Shown here piece by piece: positions 1 through 5,443 of a stretch of DNA of 7,635 nt. A program made the translations under genes and the position numbers. The notes below the pieces were generated by a model, which saw only the letters and a program-made list of their open reading frames with translations, did no database searches and was not told where the DNA came from. The DNA is from Gemmatimonadota bacterium (GTDB lineage: Bacteria; Gemmatimonadota; Gemmatimonadetes; JACCXV01; JAHWKZ01), in assembly GCA_030641505.1 (NCBI GenBank), contig DAOWHI010000018.1:1-7635 (forward strand). The letters run 5' to 3'. The first letter of the stretch is position 1, and each line of letters starts with the position of its first letter.

Positions 1-22
1 AAGCCCCGCCGTGACGGGGCTT
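1..22 (-). terminator. Probable Rho-independent terminator hairpin behind the tRNA-Ile fragment
   Basis: Positions 1-8 (AAGCCCCG) and 15-22 (CGGGGCTT) form a perfect 8-bp GC-rich stem with a 6-nt loop. On the minus strand it begins 5 nt after the CCA end of the tRNA-Ile fragment, the usual place for a tRNA terminator. Any following T tract would lie outside the window, so that part cannot be checked. Its presence suggests that this 3' piece of the tRNA keeps its native downstream flank. Confidence 0.65.
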
Positions 23-27
23 CCTCA

Positions 28-74
28 TGGTGGGCCTGGGTGGAGTTGAACCACCGACCTCACGCTTATCAGGC
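28..74 (-). pseudogene. 3' fragment of tRNA-Ile(GAT), likely attachment-site scar
   Basis: Read on the minus strand, this stretch has the anticodon loop CTGATAA (66-72, anticodon GAT at 68-70), the 3' strand of the anticodon stem, a complete T arm (stem GGTGG/CCACC, loop TTCAACT), the acceptor 3' strand CAGGCCC (32-38), the discriminator A and an encoded CCA (28-30). The matching 5' half is missing: upstream sequence has no GGGCCTG acceptor strand and no D arm, and the 5' side of the anticodon stem fails to pair beyond its two inner base pairs. It cannot make a functional tRNA. Fragments that break at the anticodon stem-loop are typical of tyrosine-recombinase integration into tRNA genes, where the element carries its own copy of the 3' half. 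If so, the element lay to the right of this fragment and the restored tRNA-Ile would lie further right, outside the window. Confidence 0.85.
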
Positions 75-147
75 TTCGACAGAATATTCGGAACAAGCGT
101 CTTCCGGGTACGATGATTGTTCGTGCTGGTTAGCGCGGGGCAACTCT

Positions 148-167
148 GTTACCGCTCTTGTTACCGC
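148..167. repeat. Tandem 8-bp direct repeat GTTACCGC, arm-site-like
   Basis: GTTACCGC occurs at 148-155 and again at 160-167, with start points 12 bp apart, starting about 75 bp from the tRNA-Ile fragment's anticodon region. Pairs of short direct repeats at one-turn spacing, close to a tRNA core site, resemble arm-type binding sites of lambda-like integrases. The role is inferred from spacing and context only. Confidence 0.45.
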
Positions 168-232
168 GTCGCTACAGCCCCCGGCCAGACGAACAGGCAA
201 GAAAGTGTAAGCGTGAGAGAGATCGACATAGA

Positions 233-302
233 CAGGCTGAGGCTCGCCGTAAACGCGGATCTCTTAGCCCATCTATCTAGGAGACTTCAGCCTGTTTTTT
301 TT
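233..302 (+). terminator. Nested stem-loop followed by T8, terminator or end of a small RNA
   Basis: CAGGCTGA (233-240) pairs perfectly with TCAGCCTG (287-294), which is followed at once by eight T (295-302). Inside the 46-nt loop a second stem forms between TCTCTTAG (260-267) and CTAGGAGA (277-284) with one G-T wobble and a 9-nt loop. A stem abutting a U8 tract is the standard form of an intrinsic terminator on the plus strand. The outer loop is long for a simple terminator, so a folded small RNA with a 3' U tail is an alternative. No convincing promoter or plus-strand gene was found upstream to explain it. Confidence 0.45.
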
Positions 303-326
303 GGCGACTGCGAAACCCGAGCAGAC

Positions 327-346
327 TGGACCCTATATGGACCCTA
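327..346. repeat. Tandem 9-bp direct repeat TGGACCCTA, arm-site-like
   Basis: TGGACCCTA occurs at 327-335 and 338-346, with start points 11 bp apart, ending 68 bp from the 3' end of tRNA-Pro. The sequence differs from the 148-167 pair but the one-turn spacing is similar, as expected if a multimeric DNA-binding protein such as an integrase or excisionase contacts one face of the helix. Function is inferred. Confidence 0.45.
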
Positions 347-414
347 AACGTGAAAATCCTTCCCAACATGAAAAGGAGTCACGACTGCAAAGCCTTGACC
401 CGCAATCGATTAGC

Positions 415-491
415 TGGTCGGGGCGACAGGATTTGAACCTGCGACCACCTGAACCCCATTCAGGTGCGCTACCGGACTGCGCCACGCCCCG
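415..491 (-). tRNA. tRNA-Pro, anticodon GGG
   Basis: A complete 77-nt cloverleaf with encoded CCA (415-417). The acceptor stem CGGGGCG (485-491) pairs fully with CGCCCCG (419-425), with C1-G72 as in bacterial proline tRNAs. The D stem is GCGC/GCGC with the conserved GG in its loop. The anticodon stem CCTGA/TCAGG carries loop ATGGGGT, giving anticodon GGG (455-457), which reads CCC and CCT. The T arm has stem GCAGG/CCTGT (one G-T) and loop TTCGAAT. The 5' 23 nt are also the last codons and stop of the upstream radical SAM gene on the same strand. A promoter-like sequence lies just upstream (501-529). No intrinsic terminator was seen directly downstream. Confidence 0.97.
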
Positions 492-2544
492 ACGCTGAAT
501 AATCTATGCCAGCCACTTCGTGCGTCCAAGCAGCCGCGTGGGAATCAGGCGACAGCGACCGGTCACGCGTGGCGATCCGCTGCATGACGATTTCGTAGTG
601 CAACCCCTTGATCGCCAGCTCAAACGCTTTGACGAGATAGGCACCAGGGAAGCGATGCACGCGGCGGCGGCGAATAGAGAATTCGCGACCCCAACTGTAG
701 AGCGACCGTAAGTCATCAGCGGTCGGCGACCGGGCTTCGATCTTCTCCCTCAACCGCGCCACCCATGCATTGACCTCGTCGAGCTTGCGGCTGGGCTCTG
801 ACCGGATGACCGCTTCGTGCGCACGATCGACCAACGCCGTCATCGACTCGACGTCGCCATCGGTCAGCGGCGCACTCGCTCTGCCGTTAAGCGCACCTAA
901 CTCGCGCTTCATCTCTGACGCCGCGCGCCCGGCCTCCCGGAAGCGGGCAAAATCGAGTCGCACCGCTTTCCACAGCAGACCGAAGTACCGACTGCGCCGC
1001 TTGTTCACGACGCCCTGGCGCCATACCGAGTGAAACGCCGCCTTCAGGTCCGACCGTCTCAAAAACCCGCCGCGGAAAATGTGCGGGTTTATGCGGTCCA
1101 GCAGCAGGGCCGCTCGCTGGTACATCTCACCGGGACTGAACAGCGTCTCCAGCATCGCATGATACCCCGACTGCATCTCCTCCCGGGTCATGTTCATCGG
1201 GATGAATTGCACCTCGTCGCTGGTGTTGTTGCCCGAGAACTCGTTCTCCCTCAGCCGCCCTTCGCTACGGAGCCGTTCCGTCAGCGGGGTGTGCGGGATC
1301 GGGGTCAACATTCCCGCCATGGCGGTGGGAATGGCGGCTTCCTTGGCGAACGACGCGATCGCCTGCCCCGTCTCGACGGTGTCCTCATCACTACCGAAGA
1401 TGAAGCCGGCCATGACCTCGATCCCGGCGCGCTGGATCTTGGCGACGGTCTCGGCGATGTCGACCTTGATGTTCTGCTTCTTGTTCATCCCCTTGAGAGC
1501 CGTCGGATCGGGGTTCTCGATCCCAAGGAACACCTCGCCAAAACCGGCCTGCTGCATCAATGGCAGTAAGTGCGCCAGCTTGGGTGCTCCCAGATCGAGG
1601 CTCGCCTGGGTGTAGAACGAGAACGGGTAGTTATGCTCGCGCTGGAACTCGATCATCTCGCGCAGGATCACTTCGATCGCCTGGGGGTTGCCGACAAAGT
1701 TGTCGTCAACGGTGAAGATCCCGCCGCGATAGCCAAGACCGAACAAGACCTCCAGCTCCTCACGGACCGACTCGAGTGTCTTGGGCCGCGTGAACCCACC
1801 ATTGAACTGGATGATGTCGCAGAAGTCGCACCGAAAACGGCACCCAACGGTGGTCTGCATCATCAGCGCGCGGTAGTCGTGGATGTCAAGAAGGTCCCAC
1901 CTCGGCGGCGGCGTGTACTCCAGCTCCTTGAAGATCGTGCGGTCGTTCAGGATCTTGCGCGAACCAGGAGGCTCACCGGCGATCGCTTCCGGAATGAGCA
2001 GAACAGGCGGTCCGTCCGAGTGGTGGCGACCCTCCGGGTGGTGGAGGATGCGGTTGATCGCCTCGATCCACTGTCCTCCCTCGCCCCAGACCAGTACGTC
2101 GAAGCCCTGGTGCAGAATCTCATCGGATGGCGTCCGGGGTTCGAGCAGATGATCTCGAAAGCTCGACGGATAGGGTCCGCCGATCACCCACGGCGTCGCC
2201 AACCCCTTTGCAGGTCCGCTTATGAGGTCGACGAGCGACGGCTTCTGGACCGACATGGCACTGGTGAAGACCGCGTCGGAGGCGTCCATCTTCGCGCGCA
2301 GATCCGCATCCGGCACGCGTTCGACGTTGAGATCGATCAAGTCGAACGACCAGTTGTCGGGCATCATCGCCGCGAACGTGATCAGGCCGAGGGGTGGAAA
2401 CGCTGCCTTCCGACCGACCATCGACATGATGTGCCGATAGCTCCAGAAGCTGGCCGGGAACTCCGGCGCGATGAGCAGCCCCTTCTTGGGCTCGTCAAAT
2501 TCGGTCGCCGGTAAGCCCGCGATCTGAACCAGCGGTTCGCTCAC
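469..2544 (-). CDS. B12-binding-type radical SAM enzyme with DUF4070-like C-terminal region
   Basis: A radical SAM enzyme, about 691 aa from the GTG start at 2544 (696 from an upstream TTG at 2559; numbering below uses the TTG). Residues ~25-165 resemble the Rossmann-like cobalamin-binding domain of this superfamily (LIAPEFPASFWS, AAFPPLGL, IGGPYPSS, VWGEGG), without an obvious DxHxxG ligand motif. The core starts near 230 with the [4Fe-4S]/SAM motif CxxxCxxC (C240, C244, C247) and continues with VDDNFVGN (284-291) and GIENPD (346-351). A DUF4070-like region follows from about 450 and ends with LAIKGLHYEIV. HpnP, the hopanoid C-2 methylase, has this general build, but the substrate here is unknown. 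I prefer the GTG start because it overlaps the upstream TGA as GTGA and has GGGGGAG just before it, while the TTG has no ribosome site. The last eight codons, including the TAG stop (469-471), lie across or within tRNA-Pro, so the native C-terminus may have been replaced. Confidence 0.85.
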   Translation of the reverse strand: MSEPLVQIAGLPATEFDEPKKGLLIAPEFPASFWSYRHIMSMVGRKAAFPPLGLITFAAMMPDNWSFDLIDLNVERVPDADLRAKMDASDAVFTSAMSVQKPSLVDLISGPAKGLATPWVIGGPYPSSFRDHLLEPRTPSDEILHQGFDVLVWGEGGQWIEAINRILHHPEGRHHSDGPPVLLIPEAIAGEPPGSRKILNDRTIFKELEYTPPPRWDLLDIHDYRALMMQTTVGCRFRCDFCDIIQFNGGFTRPKTLESVREELEVLFGLGYRGGIFTVDDNFVGNPQAIEVILREMIEFQREHNYPFSFYTQASLDLGAPKLAHLLPLMQQAGFGEVFLGIENPDPTALKGMNKKQNIKVDIAETVAKIQRAGIEVMAGFIFGSDEDTVETGQAIASFAKEAAIPTAMAGMLTPIPHTPLTERLRSEGRLRENEFSGNNTSDEVQFIPMNMTREEMQSGYHAMLETLFSPGEMYQRAALLLDRINPHIFRGGFLRRSDLKAAFHSVWRQGVVNKRRSRYFGLLWKAVRLDFARFREAGRAASEMKRELGALNGRASAPLTDGDVESMTALVDRAHEAVIRSEPSRKLDEVNAWVARLREKIEARSPTADDLRSLYSWGREFSIRRRRVHRFPGAYLVKAFELAIKGLHYEIVMQRIATRDRSLSPDSHAAAWTHEVAGIDYSASGRGAVR
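501..529 (-). promoter_or_regulatory. Candidate sigma-70-type promoter of tRNA-Pro, inside the radical SAM coding end
   Basis: On the minus strand a -35-like TTGGAC (524-529) and a -10-like TAGATT (501-506) are separated by exactly 17 bp. The predicted transcription start falls about 3-5 nt before the tRNA 5' end at 491. Matches to consensus are partial (TTG at the start of -35; four of six at -10), but spacing and placement fit a tRNA gene with a short leader. The sequence also encodes the last residues of the radical SAM protein. Confidence 0.5.
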
Positions 2545-4079
2545 TTCTCCCCCATCCAAGCGCGCCGAAGCATCAGCTGACGCTCGCTGGCGTCAGCTTG
2601 AACCTCGAACCCGACCGGTTGGCCCTGACCATCGTTAACCACGTCGATCCCCAGCTTTCCGTAGTATTCGCTAATCGGCAGTGGCTCGGCATGCTTTACG
2701 TATCGCTCGAAGAAGTCCTGGAGCTCAGGATACGTCATGGCAGCCACAACGTCATAGAAACCGCAATCGGGGAATGCCCGACCCTTGCCATAATAACGCA
2801 TCAGCTTCTGAAGCAACTCTCGCAGCCCACTCTCGCCATCCGAGAGATCGAGCAAGAGAATATCGAGAAGCTCCCCCACCAGCGCACCCCGTTGGTAGAC
2901 ATTCGGAAACTGGCTCTGGCCTTCGTCGCTGTACGATGTGAGAGCTAGCTGTTCGAGGCTGTAATCGGCCCGGTACTGCCGGTCCGCCTGAAGCTTGCCC
3001 GCTATGACCTCGAGGTGCTCTTCGAGGTTGGTGAGCCCCGATCGCAGTTGCATCGCATGGGCACCCCACTCGGTGACGCCTTCGTATAGCCACAGGTGCG
3101 CGGACGGGACAGGCTCTTCGAAGTTGAAGCTCTCGATGATCTCGCTGTGAATGTTGAGCGGCGTGATGATATGCAGAAACTCGTGGGCCGCGATGTCCGT
3201 GATAAACGCACCGGCCCGCTCCGAGAACGTGATGTCCGGCAACACGTACTCCGAGCTGTACGAGTGTTCCCATGCCCCGGAAGTTCGACCGGCCCACTCG
3301 AAATGGAAGAGGAAGACGTAACGATCGACCGGCAACTCACCGAGAAACTCGCCCGCCGACTGCAACATCTCACGCATCGACTCGAGCAGCTGCTCGGATC
3401 GGACACCACCGCTCTTCGAATACGTATAGATGTCTACCGCCGCACCGCTGATTTCGGTGCTGGCAAGAGTCAACTCACCGAGCAGGATCGGCGAATCCAC
3501 CAGGTGGTCGTAGTCGTCTGCTGCGAAACCCTCGTCAACGGCTCGTTCGAGCGCCGTGCCGACCTGCCAACCGTCGGGATACTCAAGATGAACGTGGACG
3601 GGCGCGTCCTGGAGTCCGACCGGGTAACCCACCACCGCGTGTGCATTGAACAACACGTGGTTCGCCTCGATCGAGGTTCCCGCCATGGGATAGATCGGGT
3701 GTGCATCGACTGGAGTGTCCCACGTCTCCGCGATCGTATACTCGATCGTACGCACCTGAGAGGGATCCTCAATGCGCCATTGATTGACAGCTACTTGTTC
3801 CGTTCCCAACGCTGCGCCATCCCCGTCGAGGGCTTGAAACGACCGCACGAACCGGCCCACATCCATCACCTGGTACGTTCCCGGCGCGGTGGACGCGAAT
3901 TGGTAGATATCGTTGTCGGCTCCGAGGCCCTCGACCGCCAGCCGCACGTGGAACAGGTCTTCCGAGTGGTCTCGCAGGTCGATGGTGTACTCGAGTGGTG
4001 CGGTTTGGCTTATGGCTGGTGTGGCGATCGTGACCAAAACAAACGCCGTCAACAGAACCCTGGGGAGCTTGTTTCTCAT
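2541..4079 (-). other. Peptidase half with its own possible start and signal peptide (alternative gene model)
   Basis: If the MFS and the peptidase are separate genes, the peptidase would start at the ATG at 4079 (or the one at 4091) and make about 512 aa. Its first 24 residues then form a good export signal: basic start MRNKLPR, hydrophobic VLLTAFVLVTIATPA and a signal-peptidase-I-like AIS|Q site. Purine-rich sequence (TTCGAGAG) precedes the ATG, a modest ribosome site. M61 enzymes are normally stand-alone proteins, commonly exported in Gram-negative bacteria. This entry covers the same DNA as the second half of the fused reading frame. Confidence 0.5.
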
Positions 4080-5324
4080 CTCTCGAACCATCCTATGCAA
4101 CAACCTACGTCCCCCCACCTGAGACACAACCTCAATCGGACGCCCGTGCCGCTTTAGCGCCGGGTGGAGCGCCAGGAAAGTCGCGGCCAGCATGATCGGC
4201 GTGGCGGCGAGCGCCGATTCACGGGCGCCGATCGCGTCGCCAAGGACGCCGGCAGCCAGTACCCCGACCGATCCGGCAGCCCAAGCCAGGCCCATCACGA
4301 TGCCGGAGTTGAGCGCGGCGCGGTCCGGCCGCATCTCCTGCGCGATGACGACGATCGGTGGCAAGACCGACATGTTGACGAAGCCCGCGAGCGCCATCGA
4401 GACCAGCGCCGCGACGCTGCCCGCCGGAAACCAGAACGCAAAGAAATGTGTCGGCAACGCGACCAGCGTAAGCGCCACCAACAGCCACCGGCGATCGATG
4501 CGATCGGTCAGGTACCCACCGGTCAGCGCGCCGACGGCCTGTGCCGCCAAGTACAGCGACAGCGCATAGGCGCCGGACATCTCCGAGAGCCCCGCGTTGG
4601 CGTTGACGATCGGCGCCATCGTCAGGAACAGGCGTTGGAAGAACGCGGCGATCGCGCTGACGCCGAACAGAAGCCCGAGCGGCCCGTGCAATGACCGAGC
4701 TAGCCTGCCCGCAGTCAGCGATGGACCGGTCGCGCCGGCTGTCCCTCCCGTCGGCAGTATCGGATACAAAGCGATCGCCAGGATCACGACCGGGATGACT
4801 GCCACCCACAACCCGCGGAAACCGAGCCACGCCACGATCCAGACGGCGATCAACGGCCCGGCGGCATAGCCGGCGGTACCACCCGACGAGAAGACGGCGT
4901 GTCGCATCCCGCTTCCCCGCCCGCCGGTAACGTGCGCTGCGACCGCGACGGCTGGCGGGTGAAACGCCGCGCTGCCGAGCCCACCAGCAGCGAGTAGCAA
5001 CAGCAGCATGCCAAACGTCGGCGCCCAACCGATCATCGATAGAAAGATTCCGCTCACAACGGGGCCCAGGACGATCATCAGTCTCCGGCCGCGTCGATCG
5101 GCGGCGTGACCCAGAAGTGGTTGCGCCAACGATGCAGCGATCGAGAGCGACATCGTGGCCACGGCCGCTCCCGCGATCGACATGTCGAGCTTGGTCATGA
5201 GACGCGGCAGAAGCGGATGGACAAACGCCGCGTAGGCGTCATTTGCGGCGTGAAGGGCCGCGACCGCGAGGGCGACCTTCATCGCACTGCGCAGTTGCTT
5301 TACGGGTTGGGTCGGGTGCGTCAT
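2541..5324 (-). CDS. Fsr-type MFS transporter fused in frame to an M61-family metallopeptidase
   Basis: One 927-aa frame with two unlike halves. Residues ~1-390 are a 12-helix major facilitator close to the fosmidomycin-resistance (Fsr) group: HAANDAYAAFVHPLLPRL (25-42), GHAADRRGRRL (72-82), FHPPAV (121-126) and a second-half YLTDRIDRRW (271-280). Residues ~440-927 match M61 (glycyl aminopeptidase-like) enzymes: an N-terminal beta domain with APGTYQVMD (480-488), the zinc motif HEFLH (714-718) and a downstream glutamate (E748) in LWLYEGVTEW. The usual C-terminal PDZ domain is absent; the protein stops soon after LPISEYYGKLGI. Between the halves, residues 416-440 look like a signal peptide (basic RNKLPR, hydrophobic VLLTAFVLVTIATPA, AIS|Q), which suggests two genes joined. 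If the fusion is real, this segment would be a 13th helix placing the peptidase outside the cytoplasmic membrane. Substrates are unknown. ATG start at 5324, preceded by GAGAAGAG. The gene ends with a GTGA overlap into the radical SAM gene. Confidence 0.87.
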   Translation of the reverse strand: MTHPTQPVKQLRSAMKVALAVAALHAANDAYAAFVHPLLPRLMTKLDMSIAGAAVATMSLSIAASLAQPLLGHAADRRGRRLMIVLGPVVSGIFLSMIGWAPTFGMLLLLLAAGGLGSAAFHPPAVAVAAHVTGGRGSGMRHAVFSSGGTAGYAAGPLIAVWIVAWLGFRGLWVAVIPVVILAIALYPILPTGGTAGATGPSLTAGRLARSLHGPLGLLFGVSAIAAFFQRLFLTMAPIVNANAGLSEMSGAYALSLYLAAQAVGALTGGYLTDRIDRRWLLVALTLVALPTHFFAFWFPAGSVAALVSMALAGFVNMSVLPPIVVIAQEMRPDRAALNSGIVMGLAWAAGSVGVLAAGVLGDAIGARESALAATPIMLAATFLALHPALKRHGRPIEVVSQVGGRRLLHRMVREMRNKLPRVLLTAFVLVTIATPAISQTAPLEYTIDLRDHSEDLFHVRLAVEGLGADNDIYQFASTAPGTYQVMDVGRFVRSFQALDGDGAALGTEQVAVNQWRIEDPSQVRTIEYTIAETWDTPVDAHPIYPMAGTSIEANHVLFNAHAVVGYPVGLQDAPVHVHLEYPDGWQVGTALERAVDEGFAADDYDHLVDSPILLGELTLASTEISGAAVDIYTYSKSGGVRSEQLLESMREMLQSAGEFLGELPVDRYVFLFHFEWAGRTSGAWEHSYSSEYVLPDITFSERAGAFITDIAAHEFLHIITPLNIHSEIIESFNFEEPVPSAHLWLYEGVTEWGAHAMQLRSGLTNLEEHLEVIAGKLQADRQYRADYSLEQLALTSYSDEGQSQFPNVYQRGALVGELLDILLLDLSDGESGLRELLQKLMRYYGKGRAFPDCGFYDVVAAMTYPELQDFFERYVKHAEPLPISEYYGKLGIDVVNDGQGQPVGFEVQADASERQLMLRRAWMGEK
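2575..2598 (-). promoter_or_regulatory. Perfect 9-bp hairpin near the end of the peptidase ORF, just before the radical SAM start
   Basis: AGCTGACGC (2575-2583) and GCGTCAGCT (2590-2598) form a perfect stem with a 6-nt loop, in the peptidase coding sequence and 30 nt upstream of the radical SAM GTG start on the minus-strand transcript. There is no T run, so it is unlikely to be a terminator. It could pause ribosomes, mark an RNA cleavage site or tune coupled translation of the radical SAM gene. That role is inferred from position only. Confidence 0.4.
4076..4116 (-). other. G6 homopolymer and hidden ATGA overlap at the MFS/peptidase junction
   Basis: The minus strand has six G in a row (C6 at 4111-4116). 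Read as given, the frame stays open from MFS to peptidase. With one G fewer, the MFS frame ends at TGA (4078-4076), which overlaps the ATG at 4079-4077 as ATGA. With one G more, it ends at once at TAG (4107-4105). Only a run of six (modulo three) fuses the genes. The ATGA would match the GTGA overlap between the peptidase and the radical SAM gene. Confidence 0.7.
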
Positions 5325-5443
5325 CTCTTCTCGTCCCGGTCGAACGCTGGAGAAGGCGGCAAGCTATCGTTCGCCCGGCGACCGGTCGACCGCACAGGTC
5401 GTGGTTGTAAAGCCGCGACAGCGGCTGTTATCGTCCCTGCGCA
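5325..5443. promoter_or_regulatory. Divergent intergenic region with overlapping palindromes and a leader hairpin
   Basis: These 119 bp separate the start of the MFS operon (minus) from the MscS gene (plus). Two overlapping 10-bp palindromes, CGACCGGTCG (5379-5388) and CGGTCGACCG (5383-5392), could be an operator. CCGGTCGAACG (5336-5346) and CGTTCGCCCGG (5368-5378) pair at 10 of 11 positions around a 21-nt loop and would fold in the MFS mRNA leader just before its ribosome site. A weak minus-strand promoter candidate is TCGACC (5384-5389) with TAGCTT (5361-5366) at 17-bp spacing, its -35 lying in the palindromes. All roles are inferred. Confidence 0.4.
5405..5434 (+). promoter_or_regulatory. 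Candidate MscS promoter with a hairpin in its spacer, possibly leaderless
   Basis: TTGTAA (5405-5410) and TATCGT (5429-5434) match -35 and -10 consensus at four of six positions each, with 18-bp spacing. The spacer holds a perfect inverted repeat AGCCGC-GACA-GCGGCT (5411-5426). Only 9 nt separate the -10 box from the ATG at 5444 and no purine-rich ribosome site is present, so the transcript would begin at or very near the start codon. This is the layout of leaderless genes. The inverted repeat could be an operator. Confidence 0.45.

Larger units (their letters stand above)
75..414. other. Gene-free stretch between the tRNA-Ile fragment and tRNA-Pro, probable remnant of an integration region
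   Basis: I see no convincing gene in these 340 nt. Open frames at 117-347 and 301-498 (plus strand) lack ribosome sites or recognisable protein character, and the second simply reads through the tRNA-Pro gene. What can be seen: two pairs of direct repeats (148-167 and 327-346), each pair spaced about one helical turn, and a plus-strand hairpin with a T run (233-302). The region looks less GC-rich than the operon to its right. Its position beside a truncated tRNA suggests the non-coding arm of a former attP site, but no integrase gene or remnant was recognised. Confidence 0.5.

Noticed and set aside
28..414. Intron-containing tRNA-Ile, with the gap as a group I intron
   Set aside because: An intron would need the tRNA-Ile 5' half further upstream on the minus strand. 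No D arm or GGGCCTG acceptor strand is present before tRNA-Pro, and no group I core elements were recognised.
117..498. Two short plus-strand open frames between the tRNAs
   Set aside because: The 301-498 frame gives the peptide pattern that results from translating the complement of tRNA-Pro (RQDLNLRPPEPHSGALPDCATPRR is spread over the tRNA). The 117-347 frame has no ribosome site or similarity that I recognise.
469..2559. Naming the radical SAM protein HpnP (hopanoid 2-methylase)
   Set aside because: The general layout is similar, but the protein is longer and no hopanoid genes are nearby. The family is too broad to assign a substrate from sequence reading.
3096..4157. Long plus-strand open frame (353 aa) opposite the peptidase
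   Set aside because: It is antisense to a clear M61 domain, has no recognisable fold or family motif, and is rich in R, H and D as expected from the reverse complement of GC-rich coding DNA. The same applies to 1030-1569, 1570-2514, 4164-4694 and 5401-6285.
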